From: Pseudoalteromonas distincta
GTDB lineage: Bacteria; Pseudomonadota; Gammaproteobacteria; Enterobacterales; Alteromonadaceae
DNA length: 64,000 nucleotides
NCBI RefSeq assembly: GCF_000814675.1
Contig: NZ_JWIG01000007.1
Span: 61,972-125,971, forward strand
Reading direction: 5' to 3'
Shown: positions 10,175-18,281 of the stretch, piece by piece
How the letters are laid out: every line of letters starts with the position of its first letter
Numbering within the stretch: the stretch's first letter is position 1
Notes under the pieces: generated by a model
The model's database searches: none
Told to the model about the DNA's origin: nothing
What the model saw: the letters and a program-made list of their open reading frames with translations, nothing else
Position numbers and translations under genes: made by a program

Positions 10175-11353
10175 CTACAGCTGTTGCGTGTTTGAAGTGC
10201 TCGTTTCTGAGCTTTCAGGTTTTGTAGCTACACCTGCAATTTTAACCTGCATTCCTTTTTGCGGGTATTCAGGTAGAGTAATAACAAGTTTATCATCGGC
10301 ATTTAAACCACTGCTAATGTAAAAATACTCACCCTCTTCACGAATAACCGTTACTTTACGTGGCTCTAGCTCTTGGTTTTCGTTTACTACCCACACAGTT
10401 TGGTTGTTAACTAAAGCTTGCGGTAAGCGGTAAATATTATTAAGCATTGCACCTGCAAAATTTACCTGTACGTAGCTGCCAAACTTAATGGCTGGTTGTA
10501 TGTTTTTAAGACCGTATGGGTCTTCTATACGCACTACTAAACTACTCATACGCGTAGCGTTATCAACAATCCCTAGGTCGCGGTCAATTACACCTTCACG
10601 GGTGAAGCTGTTTAGGCCTTTTTGAATAATCGTTGCGGTAATACCTTTAATACGTTCTGGCAAAAAAACGCTATCGAACCCTGCGATAGGAATAATCACT
10701 TCAGCGGTCTCAATATTATTGAGTTCAGCAACTTGCGAACCCATAGTGACAAACTGTCCTACACCTATATTTCGGCTAATCACCAATGCGTCGTAAGGGG
10801 CTGTAACATCACAATTATCCAAATCACGTTGCGCGCGCTTTAATGCAGCTTGCGCCGACTTAACAGATGCTTGTGCACTGAGCACTTGAGGTTTACGTAA
10901 AAATAAATCTGTGCGCGCTTTACTTGGAAAGCGCTTGGCTTCGTCTTCGGCTACTTGAGCTTGAGCTTGTTCCTCTATTAAACCCGCTTGTGCGCGAGCA
11001 AGCTCGGCCTCTGCAACAAGTACTGCTGCTTCATAGTTGTCTTTTTCGATAGTGAATAAGGTTTCACCGCGAGCAACTATGCCACCGGCTACAAAATTAG
11101 GATGCCAACTTAACACCTCGCCCGACACCTGCGCCGAGAGCAGTGTATTTTCAAGAGGCTTTACTTCACCGTAGCTATTAATAATAACTTGATGATCGTT
11201 TGCAGCCACTGGCTCAACTTGCACTGTTGGACGAGTATCAATTACTTCTTTTTTTTCTGGCTCTTGTGCAATGGCATTTATTCCCATAAAGCCAACAACA
11301 CCAACAATGAGCGCCACAAATGGAAAAACCCATCTAAGTGAATTTGTTTGCAT
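10175..11353 (-). CDS. RND efflux periplasmic adaptor (membrane fusion protein)
   Basis: A 392-residue HlyD/AcrA-type adaptor linking the inner-membrane pump to the outer-membrane channel. It has an N-terminal membrane anchor (about 8-30), a split lipoyl/biotinyl domain around a coiled-coil hairpin rich in Ala, Glu and Gln (about 100-180), a beta-barrel domain and a membrane-proximal domain. It is first in a two-gene operon with the RND permease. Its start faces the metalloprotease gene at 11642 across a 288-bp divergent region. Confidence 0.92.
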   Translation of the reverse strand: MQTNSLRWVFPFVALIVGVVGFMGINAIAQEPEKKEVIDTRPTVQVEPVAANDHQVIINSYGEVKPLENTLLSAQVSGEVLSWHPNFVAGGIVARGETLFTIEKDNYEAAVLVAEAELARAQAGLIEEQAQAQVAEDEAKRFPSKARTDLFLRKPQVLSAQASVKSAQAALKRAQRDLDNCDVTAPYDALVISRNIGVGQFVTMGSQVAELNNIETAEVIIPIAGFDSVFLPERIKGITATIIQKGLNSFTREGVIDRDLGIVDNATRMSSLVVRIEDPYGLKNIQPAIKFGSYVQVNFAGAMLNNIYRLPQALVNNQTVWVVNENQELEPRKVTVIREEGEYFYISSGLNADDKLVITLPEYPQKGMQVKIAGVATKPESSETSTSNTQQL

Positions 11354-11641
11354 ATCCTATTATCCCCAAAATTCTATTAACGCCATAATACCAGAGCCAT
11401 ATGAAACATTAAGGTGACATTTGTAAGCAACTGTTGCAAATACATATAAACCGCTGCTATTTAGGGCTATAGAATATAATTTCACATGCAGCTCATCTCA
11501 TTCGTTATATTTTGTTACAAACTTTTATTCATTAATATCAGTTAATTAGCGTCAAACACTTAAATTTCATCGCGAAGATGTGCGAAATTAAATTAATTTA
11601 CGTACAGTCCGATTAAATTAACAAATATTAAAAGTCTCAAA

Positions 11642-14149
11642 ATGAAATTAACGACCATCACCCTTGCGCTTAGCTTAGCGTTTGGCAGCCATGCATTTGC
11701 AGCCGATAAAAAAGACGAAAAAGAGTCAAAAACACTTAGCGAAATGATCAAAGGACAAACCGAATTTGCCGGTATATTTAGCCTTTATCAAGACGAAAAA
11801 ACCGGTAAGCACCTTATGGTGATTAACGAGTCCCAACTCAATACGCCGTTTGTGTATTTTGCGCACACTGTCGATGGCGTTACAGATGCAGGCCATTATC
11901 GTGGTTCGTACCGTGAAACTAAGTTAATTGAATTTAGAAAATACTTTGATCGTATCGATATCATTAGCAAAACACCTCGCTACAAATTTGACGAAAACAG
12001 TGCCATTTCAAAAGCGAGTGATGCCAATATTAGTGAAGCGGTACTTGCGAGCATTAAAATAGAAAAAGAAGAAGACGGTAAAATAGCATTTAACGTAAAT
12101 AAGTTATTTTTAAGCGAAGCACTTCATAAAGTATCACCTACGCCAAATCCAGCTGATAAAAACGCCAAAAAGCGCTTTAAAGTAGGCAAATTAGACGATA
12201 AAAAATCACGCATTATTAAACAGCGTCCATACCCTAATAACTTAGACGTGGTTGTTGATTACGTATTTACTAACCCAAGCCCAACGGTACGTGGCTCAAA
12301 TGCAGTAAGCGACCCGCGTAGCGTATCGGTAAAAGTTCAGCACTCGTTTGTCGCTCTACCTAACAATAACTACGCACCACGTATGGATGATGCGCGCATT
12401 GGTTATTTTACAAATCAATTTGATCAAATGACATCTACCGATTGGGCACCTTATCAAGATGTTATAAAACGCTGGGACTTACAAAAGAAAGACCCAAGTG
12501 CAGCACTTTCAGAGCCAGTAAAACCAATTACTTGGTGGATAGAAAACACCACACCCATTGAATGGCGCGATACTATTCGTGACGCTGTTTTAACGTGGAA
12601 TACTTCTTTTGAAAAAGCCGGTTTTAAAAATGCCTTAGAGGTAAAAGTACAACCAGATGATGCAGACTGGGATGCGGGCGATATTAATTACAACGTACTG
12701 CGTTGGACTTCGTCACCTAAGCCTCCATTTGGCGGATACGGACCAGCACTTGCTAACCCATTAACAGGCGAAATACTGGGTTCAGACATTATGCTTGAGT
12801 TTGTATTTATGAAAAACCGCTGGATTTACGACACACTTTTCACACAAGGAACAATGAGCCACGGTGAAACAACAAATACCGGCGAGCTAAATTGCTCTCT
12901 TGGGCATGAGATTCAACAAAATCTAATGCTTGCCAAAGGTCTTGCTAGCGGCGACAAAATTGAAGATAAAGAAATGCTTCGCCAAGGTCTAACGCAATTG
13001 GTACTTCACGAAGTTGGCCATACTTTAGGTCTTAACCACAATATGAAATCATCTATTTTGTGGGATGAAAAAGAAGTACACGACAAAAACAAAACCCAAG
13101 GCATAGTAACCGGTTCTGTTATGGATTATGCACCGGCTAACATTGCCCCAATTGGTGTGCAACAAGGTGATATTTTTCAAACAAAACCAGGTCCTTATGA
13201 CGATTGGGCAATTAATTACGGTTATAGCGTAGCGCTTGCAGATGAAGCTGCTGAGCAAGCTCGACTTGAAAAAATACTTGCTCGTTCAAGTGAACATGCC
13301 CTTGCCTTTGGTAACGATGCAGACGATATGCGCGCACCAGGTCGCCATATCGATCCACGTGTAATGATTGGTGATTTGTCGTCAAACCCTGCTGCCTATG
13401 GCGCAGATCGTATGGCACTAATTAATAAACTATTTACTGAGCTAAAAGATAAAGCAACGGTTAAAGGTGAGTCTTACCAACAGCTTGTTACCTCTGCTAA
13501 TAGCTTATTTGGTCAGTACCGAGCTCAAGCAGGTGTGGTTTCTCGCCAGATTGGTGGCGTATACGTTGAGCGCGCTGTAGTGGGTGATACAAATGCAGAT
13601 AAACCATTTACACCGGTATCGCTTGAGCGTCAAACACAAGCAATGGATATACTCGCCAAGTTTGTATTTGCACCAGATGTACTACAAAACATGCAACCTC
13701 TTTATAGCTACTTACAGCTGCAACGTCGTGGCTTTAATCACTTTGGCAAAAATGAAGACCCTAAAGCACACCAAATGATTTTAGGAATGCAAAAGTCTGT
13801 ACTTGCACAGCTATTACACCCAGCGGTATTACTGCGTATTTCTGACACAGCTCTGTACGGTAACGAATATAGCCTAACTCAGTTTATGGAAGATTTAACT
13901 GCCAGCATTTTTGTGAAAAGCAAAGACGCAAACTCTATTAGCCACAACTTACAAATTGAGTATATTAACCAGCTAATCGCGATTGCAGGTCTTGGCAAAG
14001 CAAGCAAATACGATAACTTAGCTAAAACAGCAGCGTTATATCAGCTAACTCAAATAGCCGATACCAGTGTTGCTTGGGGTGCAGATACAGCAACTAAAGC
14101 GCATAAGAAATATATTGATCGCTTAATTGCAAAAGCGCTAGAAGCATAA
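11642..14149 (+). CDS. Secreted zinc-dependent metalloprotease (DUF5117/DUF5118 type)
   Basis: An 835-residue exported zinc peptidase. A signal peptide (about 1-20, ending AFA) leads into a long N-terminal DUF5117-like region. The catalytic site is HEVGHTLGLNH with His456, Glu457, His460 and His466, i.e. the metzincin HExxHxxGxxH pattern. A likely Met-turn (SVMDYAP) follows. The large C-terminal helical part is typical of this family. Its physiological substrate is not known. It is a single gene with its own terminator. Confidence 0.9.
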   Translation: MKLTTITLALSLAFGSHAFAADKKDEKESKTLSEMIKGQTEFAGIFSLYQDEKTGKHLMVINESQLNTPFVYFAHTVDGVTDAGHYRGSYRETKLIEFRKYFDRIDIISKTPRYKFDENSAISKASDANISEAVLASIKIEKEEDGKIAFNVNKLFLSEALHKVSPTPNPADKNAKKRFKVGKLDDKKSRIIKQRPYPNNLDVVVDYVFTNPSPTVRGSNAVSDPRSVSVKVQHSFVALPNNNYAPRMDDARIGYFTNQFDQMTSTDWAPYQDVIKRWDLQKKDPSAALSEPVKPITWWIENTTPIEWRDTIRDAVLTWNTSFEKAGFKNALEVKVQPDDADWDAGDINYNVLRWTSSPKPPFGGYGPALANPLTGEILGSDIMLEFVFMKNRWIYDTLFTQGTMSHGETTNTGELNCSLGHEIQQNLMLAKGLASGDKIEDKEMLRQGLTQLVLHEVGHTLGLNHNMKSSILWDEKEVHDKNKTQGIVTGSVMDYAPANIAPIGVQQGDIFQTKPGPYDDWAINYGYSVALADEAAEQARLEKILARSSEHALAFGNDADDMRAPGRHIDPRVMIGDLSSNPAAYGADRMALINKLFTELKDKATVKGESYQQLVTSANSLFGQYRAQAGVVSRQIGGVYVERAVVGDTNADKPFTPVSLERQTQAMDILAKFVFAPDVLQNMQPLYSYLQLQRRGFNHFGKNEDPKAHQMILGMQKSVLAQLLHPAVLLRISDTALYGNEYSLTQFMEDLTASIFVKSKDANSISHNLQIEYINQLIAIAGLGKASKYDNLAKTAALYQLTQIADTSVAWGADTATKAHKKYIDRLIAKALEA

Positions 14150-14174
14150 AACACCTCTACTAATTGAGTAAACC

Positions 14175-14200
14175 AAGGCCACGATTTACGTGGCCTTTTT
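14175..14200. terminator. Terminator after the metalloprotease gene
   Basis: A 9-bp stem (AAGGCCACG / CGTGGCCTT) with a 5-base loop and a T run on the plus strand. It lies between convergent genes and may also serve the PhzF gene. Confidence 0.85.
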
Positions 14201-14218
14201 TATAACTTAATTCACAGT

Positions 14219-15007
14219 TCAAATATAAATAGTGCCTTTTAAATACCTTACAGCATGCCCAGTCAAAGTGACGGTTGTATCATCCACTTTGCAAATTAAA
14301 TGCCCGCCTCTGCTTGAAGCCTGATAAGCACTTAACGTAGTTTTACCCAATTGCTGCGCCCAGTAAGGTGCCAAGCCAGTATGAATTGAGCCCGTTACAT
14401 AATCTTCGTCGCCACCGCTTGCAGGCCAAAAATAACGAGATATAAAATCATATTCATCGCTAGGAGCTGTAGCCACTACATCAAGTGGGTAAAGCGTTTT
14501 TAAAAGCTCGGAATTAGTTTTTAATTCAAGTATTTGATCGGCATTTTCATAAATAGCAAAGTAAGCTTGGCGATTTTTAAGCACTTTGCTCGGTTGTATA
14601 GACAGGCCATCAAGTAATTGCTGCGGCACATTTTGTACCTCAATCGGTGCTTGTTTAGGAAAGGTCATTGCAAAGCTGCCATCAGCGCTTCTATTAACGA
14701 TTAGCTCGCCCACCGCATCAGCAACAAAGCGAATTTTCGATATATTATGGTCTTCACATAAAACATAGGCAGCCGCAAGTGTGGCGTGACCACAAAAGTC
14801 GATTTCCATCAACGGCGAAAACCAGCGAATAACAAAACTTCCATCGTCTTGCAGGCAGGTAAAAGCCGTTTCAGATACGTTATTCTCAGCGCCAATCTTT
14901 AGCATTAAATCGTCACTTAACCACGATTCTAGTGGGATCACTGCCGCATAATTACCTTTAAATAACTCATTCGTAAACGCATCAATTTGATGAATAGTTA
15001 ATTGCAT
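14219..15007 (-). CDS. PhzF family isomerase/epimerase-like protein
   Basis: A 262-residue two-lobed PhzF-fold protein of the diaminopimelate-epimerase superfamily. The conserved N-terminal motif is present as KGNYAAVIPL (Pro replaced by Tyr). The catalytic glutamate of PhzF corresponds to Glu46 in NNVSETAFT. The second-lobe signature appears as DYVTGSIHTGLAPYW. There is no phenazine pathway in the window, so a role in phenazine synthesis is not implied; most members have unknown substrates. It lies 72 bp downstream of the PQ-loop gene on the same strand. Confidence 0.88.
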   Translation of the reverse strand: MQLTIHQIDAFTNELFKGNYAAVIPLESWLSDDLMLKIGAENNVSETAFTCLQDDGSFVIRWFSPLMEIDFCGHATLAAAYVLCEDHNISKIRFVADAVGELIVNRSADGSFAMTFPKQAPIEVQNVPQQLLDGLSIQPSKVLKNRQAYFAIYENADQILELKTNSELLKTLYPLDVVATAPSDEYDFISRYFWPASGGDEDYVTGSIHTGLAPYWAQQLGKTTLSAYQASSRGGHLICKVDDTTVTLTGHAVRYLKGTIYI

Positions 15008-15079
15008 TGTTTAAACTTTGTAATGATTAATAGCTTAAAACTGCCACACCTAAACTCAATTAGCACTTTTATTTTAGCT

Positions 15080-15745
15080 TTAAGCCATTACAGGTCGCAT
15101 TCTATAATATTGCATACAACCAAATTGCACAGCATTGGTAAGCAATAGCATAATAAACATAAGTAAGTGCGCCGTGCTTGGAGCAACTGTTGTAAGCTCA
15201 ACAACTAAGCCGCAAATACCAGCAATAAACTGCAAGCTAAAGTAGCGCGCGCTTAAATTACTCACATTACCCGTACGCAATGTTTTATAAGTTTGCGGCA
15301 TAACACGTACCGAACTCATCACAAGGCCAACATACGTTAAAGCGCTTAATACCGTTGCAGTATCAAGGCTTGAATTTAAAAGCAGTGAAAAAGGCAGTAA
15401 CGAAAAACCTAGCATAGTAACCAGCTGTACACGTTCTCGTTTAGCTGCGTTGAAACGTGCAAAAAAATATAAAATAAGCCCGCTTAACACACCGGTTACA
15501 ATAAATGGTAACGCAATATAATAGCGCTCAAAGAAAATGTTGTAGGTTATAAAATAAAGGCTTTGTGCTAATCCAAATGTCATCATTAATAGTGACAAAC
15601 CAGAGACACTACGATTTTTTCGAATTTTGTTTAGTAATGGTAAAAAACTAAAAACCAAAATAAATGAAGACAATATAGGCAAATAATGCGCCAAAGCAAC
15701 CTCGCTCGTTACATAAATGTTAATTAAAAACAGAAATAAAAACAT
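15080..15745 (-). CDS. PQ-loop repeat membrane protein
   Basis: A 221-residue protein with about seven membrane helices. Two PQ-loop-like repeats are visible: one around FLPLLNKIRKNRSVSGLS (about 34-52) and a clearer one at VMPQTYKTLRTGNVSNLS. PQ-loop proteins include SemiSWEET sugar porters and lysosomal amino-acid exporters, so a small-solute transporter is plausible but unproven. The start chosen gives a first hydrophobic segment; a slightly later start cannot be excluded. Confidence 0.72.
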   Translation of the reverse strand: MFLFLFLINIYVTSEVALAHYLPILSSFILVFSFLPLLNKIRKNRSVSGLSLLMMTFGLAQSLYFITYNIFFERYYIALPFIVTGVLSGLILYFFARFNAAKRERVQLVTMLGFSLLPFSLLLNSSLDTATVLSALTYVGLVMSSVRVMPQTYKTLRTGNVSNLSARYFSLQFIAGICGLVVELTTVAPSTAHLLMFIMLLLTNAVQFGCMQYYRMRPVMA

Positions 15746-15927
15746 TTAATAAACATCTGTTTTAAAAGGCTTTTACTATGAGCGCGGCATTGTAGAGCCG
15801 CGTAAATTTAACTCAACTAAATAAGATATTCTTATTTTAGGTACTGGCAAGCTAGGTATACAAAAACCGTAGAATTAAGTTCACGGTTTACCTATTTAAG
15901 GGGAAACCTACTCACAAACTATCAAAT

Positions 15928-15946
15928 GAAAATGATAGTTGTTATC
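15928..15946 (+). promoter_or_regulatory. Fur box upstream of PepSY gene
   Basis: GAAAATGATAGTTGTTATC matches 15 of 19 positions of the Fur consensus GATAATGATAATCATTATC. It ends 37 bp before the ATG at 15984, a suitable place for iron-dependent repression. Not tested. Confidence 0.7.
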
Positions 15947-15983
15947 ATGCGCAGGTCATTAGCTGCCATATATAAAACTATCT

Positions 15984-17117
15984 ATGAGAAAAACTCTTTT
16001 TAAAATTCACAGTTGGATCGCTCTTATAGCTCTCATTCCCTTGATTGTTATTAGTATTACAGGAAGCGTATTAGTTTTTAAAAGTGAAATAGATGGCTTA
16101 CTTATGCCAAGCAGTCACTATGTTGTAAAAGCACTGCCAGAGCGCATGCCAATCGACAAATTAATCGCAAAAACAGAGCTTGCTTACCCTGAGTATGTAG
16201 TAGGTAGTTGGGAGATATTTAACGATGATACTGCTGATCGGGTTTACTTAGTTAAACGCGGGACAGAGCAATGGTATAAGTTTCATTTAAACCAGTATAC
16301 GGGTGACATTTTGTCAGAGCCTGTTGGTACCAGCCATTATTTTACTGATTGGTTTTTAGAACTGCATTACACCTTTTTACTTAACGACTTTAAAAACCTG
16401 CCAGGGCAAACAGGCACAGTACTAGGCTTCTTTTTTGCTCTGTTTTTATTGGTATTAGGTATTACAGGACTTATTATTTATCGTAAATTTTGGCAGCGCC
16501 TATTTAGTGTGCGCTGGCGTGCAACACTGCAAATTGTACTTAGCGACATTCATAAAATGACGGGGGTGATAGGGTCGCCCATCATTATTATTTTAGCTAT
16601 CACAGGTGGCTACTTTAACTGGGCGGTGTGGTATCACGAAGTTATTGAACACGCTGAGGAAGAGCACTTTGTACTAACCAAAAACTTGCACAGTAGCGAT
16701 ATTTCGTTTCAACACATACTCGATGACAGTAAAAAGCAAATACCCACTTTTAATGGTACGTTTTTAGTTATGCCACTCGAGCCTGACGAAAATATCACCT
16801 TATTCGGCGAAGTCGATACAAATAACCCACTTGCAAGCGAATATGCCAATACGGTTAGCTACGATAAGCAAACAGGCGAACATTTAACTAACTGGGATAT
16901 TCGCGAAGTTGGCGTTGGCTGGCAAGTAATTGATAGCTTTAGAAAGCTTCATTTTGGCTACTTTGCAGGGCTAATAAGTAAAATACTGTGGTGCGTAATT
17001 GGTTTAAGCCCAGTGTGGCTAGCAGGTACTGGTTTTTACTTGTGGTTTACCCGCCGTAAACGTAAAAAACAATCACAAAAAAATCGCTCAAGTAAACGCA
17101 GTACAGCAAGTGCTTGA
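15984..17117 (+). CDS. PepSY-associated TM helix protein (iron-regulated type)
   Basis: A 377-residue inner-membrane protein of the PepSY-TM family. The first membrane helix lies at about 10-35 (KIHSWIALIALIPLIVIS), followed by a periplasmic PepSY-like domain, two central helices (about 145-170 and 190-215), a second periplasmic domain and a last helix near 325-360. The C-terminus is strongly basic (RRKRKKQSQK). Members sit in siderophore and TonB-receptor loci and are proposed to act in ferric reduction or periplasmic iron handling. A Fur box lies upstream. A hairpin follows and overlaps the leader of the next gene. Confidence 0.85.
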   Translation: MRKTLFKIHSWIALIALIPLIVISITGSVLVFKSEIDGLLMPSSHYVVKALPERMPIDKLIAKTELAYPEYVVGSWEIFNDDTADRVYLVKRGTEQWYKFHLNQYTGDILSEPVGTSHYFTDWFLELHYTFLLNDFKNLPGQTGTVLGFFFALFLLVLGITGLIIYRKFWQRLFSVRWRATLQIVLSDIHKMTGVIGSPIIIILAITGGYFNWAVWYHEVIEHAEEEHFVLTKNLHSSDISFQHILDDSKKQIPTFNGTFLVMPLEPDENITLFGEVDTNNPLASEYANTVSYDKQTGEHLTNWDIREVGVGWQVIDSFRKLHFGYFAGLISKILWCVIGLSPVWLAGTGFYLWFTRRKRKKQSQKNRSSKRSTASA

Positions 17118-17122
17118 TTAAT

Positions 17123-17165
17123 AACCCACCACATTGTAATGTAAAATTTAACAATGGAGTGGGTT
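17123..17165 (+). promoter_or_regulatory. Hairpin covering the Shine-Dalgarno site of the TPR lipoprotein
   Basis: An imperfect 15-position stem (13 pairs, a 2x2 internal mismatch) from AACCCACC to GAGTGGGTT. The GGAG ribosome site (17156-17159) lies in its 3' arm, 7 bases before the ATG at 17167. It could act as a terminator for the PepSY gene or as a translation block. Confidence 0.5.
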
Positions 17166-17166
17166 T

Positions 17167-18252
17167 ATGATGTTTTATAAAATAGCAGTCTGTATTACTT
17201 TTTTATATTTAGTTGGATGTAACACAACCAAGGTTCAGCAAGTAGAACAACAAATAGAGCTTGAACAACTATTAAACCATTCTTTGTTTAATAAACTCGA
17301 CACTCCTTCTGAGTACAGTATTTTCGAGCTGCCAAATGCTGAAAAAGAAACGTTTTTAGCTTACGCCGAAAAACAAAAACAGTCTGAAATCCGTCATGAC
17401 CGCATTATTTACAACTACCTCGAAAGCAACTTAGCTAACTTTAAATACCACGGCGATACACTTACTTCAGCCCAAGCCTTAAAACTTTCGCAAGGCAACT
17501 GCATTAGCTTAGCTGTTTTAACACAAAGCTATGCACAAGCTCTCGGATTAGAAACGAGCTTTCAAGAAGTAACAAGTCAGCCTGTATACGCAAAAGAAAA
17601 TAATGTTGTTTATGTAGCAAGCCACTTTAGAACAAGAGTATACGCCCCAAAAGTAGAGAAAAAAGATGATAATATTGTTGAATTTTTCAGAGCGAGCACC
17701 TTAATCGACTACTTTCCTACCCGTCGCAGCTTTTATTCAAGCAGTGCAGATTATAACGATTTAGTTTCTAAGTTTTACAGTAACTTAGCTGCAACAGCGC
17801 TAGCAGACAAACAGCTGGATATTGCGTACTCACTTATTCTACAAGCAAACAAATACACTCCCAATGATCCTGAATTATTTAATATAGCGGGCATTTTGCA
17901 TCGTCGGGCTGGTGATTTACAAAGCGCTAAAAAATTAGGCGACAAAGAGCTTGTTAAAGAGCTCACCTCACAATTAGTTAATAAAGAAAAAGACCCATAC
18001 GAATTACTAGTAATCGCTAAAAACGACTTACAAGCTGGCCACGCTCATCAGGCTAAAGCGCACCTTGAGCAAGCTATTACTAAAGCGCCTTACATTGCTG
18101 AGTTATACTTGGAACTCGCAAAAGTTCGCTATCAACAAGGTAATATTAAACAAACACAAACCTTACTTGAGAAAGCTATTGAACTAGAACGTGATAACCA
18201 AAAAATCGATGTATATCAAGCTAAGTTACTGTCGTTACAAATGGACAAATAA
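17167..18252 (+). CDS. Lipoprotein with transglutaminase-like domain and TPR repeats
   Basis: A 361-residue lipoprotein: the signal ends LVGC with Cys18 as the lipidated residue. A transglutaminase-like core is suggested by the Cys in [10 protein letters not shown] (Cys112) and the His in [10 protein letters not shown] (His153), the spacing seen in papain-like transglutaminase folds. Two or more TPR units follow (about 220-355), e.g. around [20 protein letters not shown] and [16 protein letters not shown]. Whether the fold is an active peptidase/amidase is uncertain. Translation may be limited by the upstream hairpin. Confidence 0.75.
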   Translation: MMFYKIAVCITFLYLVGCNTTKVQQVEQQIELEQLLNHSLFNKLDTPSEYSIFELPNAEKETFLAYAEKQKQSEIRHDRIIYNYLESNLANFKYHGDTLTSAQALKLSQGNCISLAVLTQSYAQALGLETSFQEVTSQPVYAKENNVVYVASHFRTRVYAPKVEKKDDNIVEFFRASTLIDYFPTRRSFYSSSADYNDLVSKFYSNLAATALADKQLDIAYSLILQANKYTPNDPELFNIAGILHRRAGDLQSAKKLGDKELVKELTSQLVNKEKDPYELLVIAKNDLQAGHAHQAKAHLEQAITKAPYIAELYLELAKVRYQQGNIKQTQTLLEKAIELERDNQKIDVYQAKLLSLQMDK

Positions 18253-18281
18253 CTTAGCCAAACCGTGGTTAACTTTAAACG

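Noticed and set aside
14219..15007. Phenazine biosynthesis gene
   Set aside because: No other phz gene is near, and most PhzF-family members are unrelated to phenazines.
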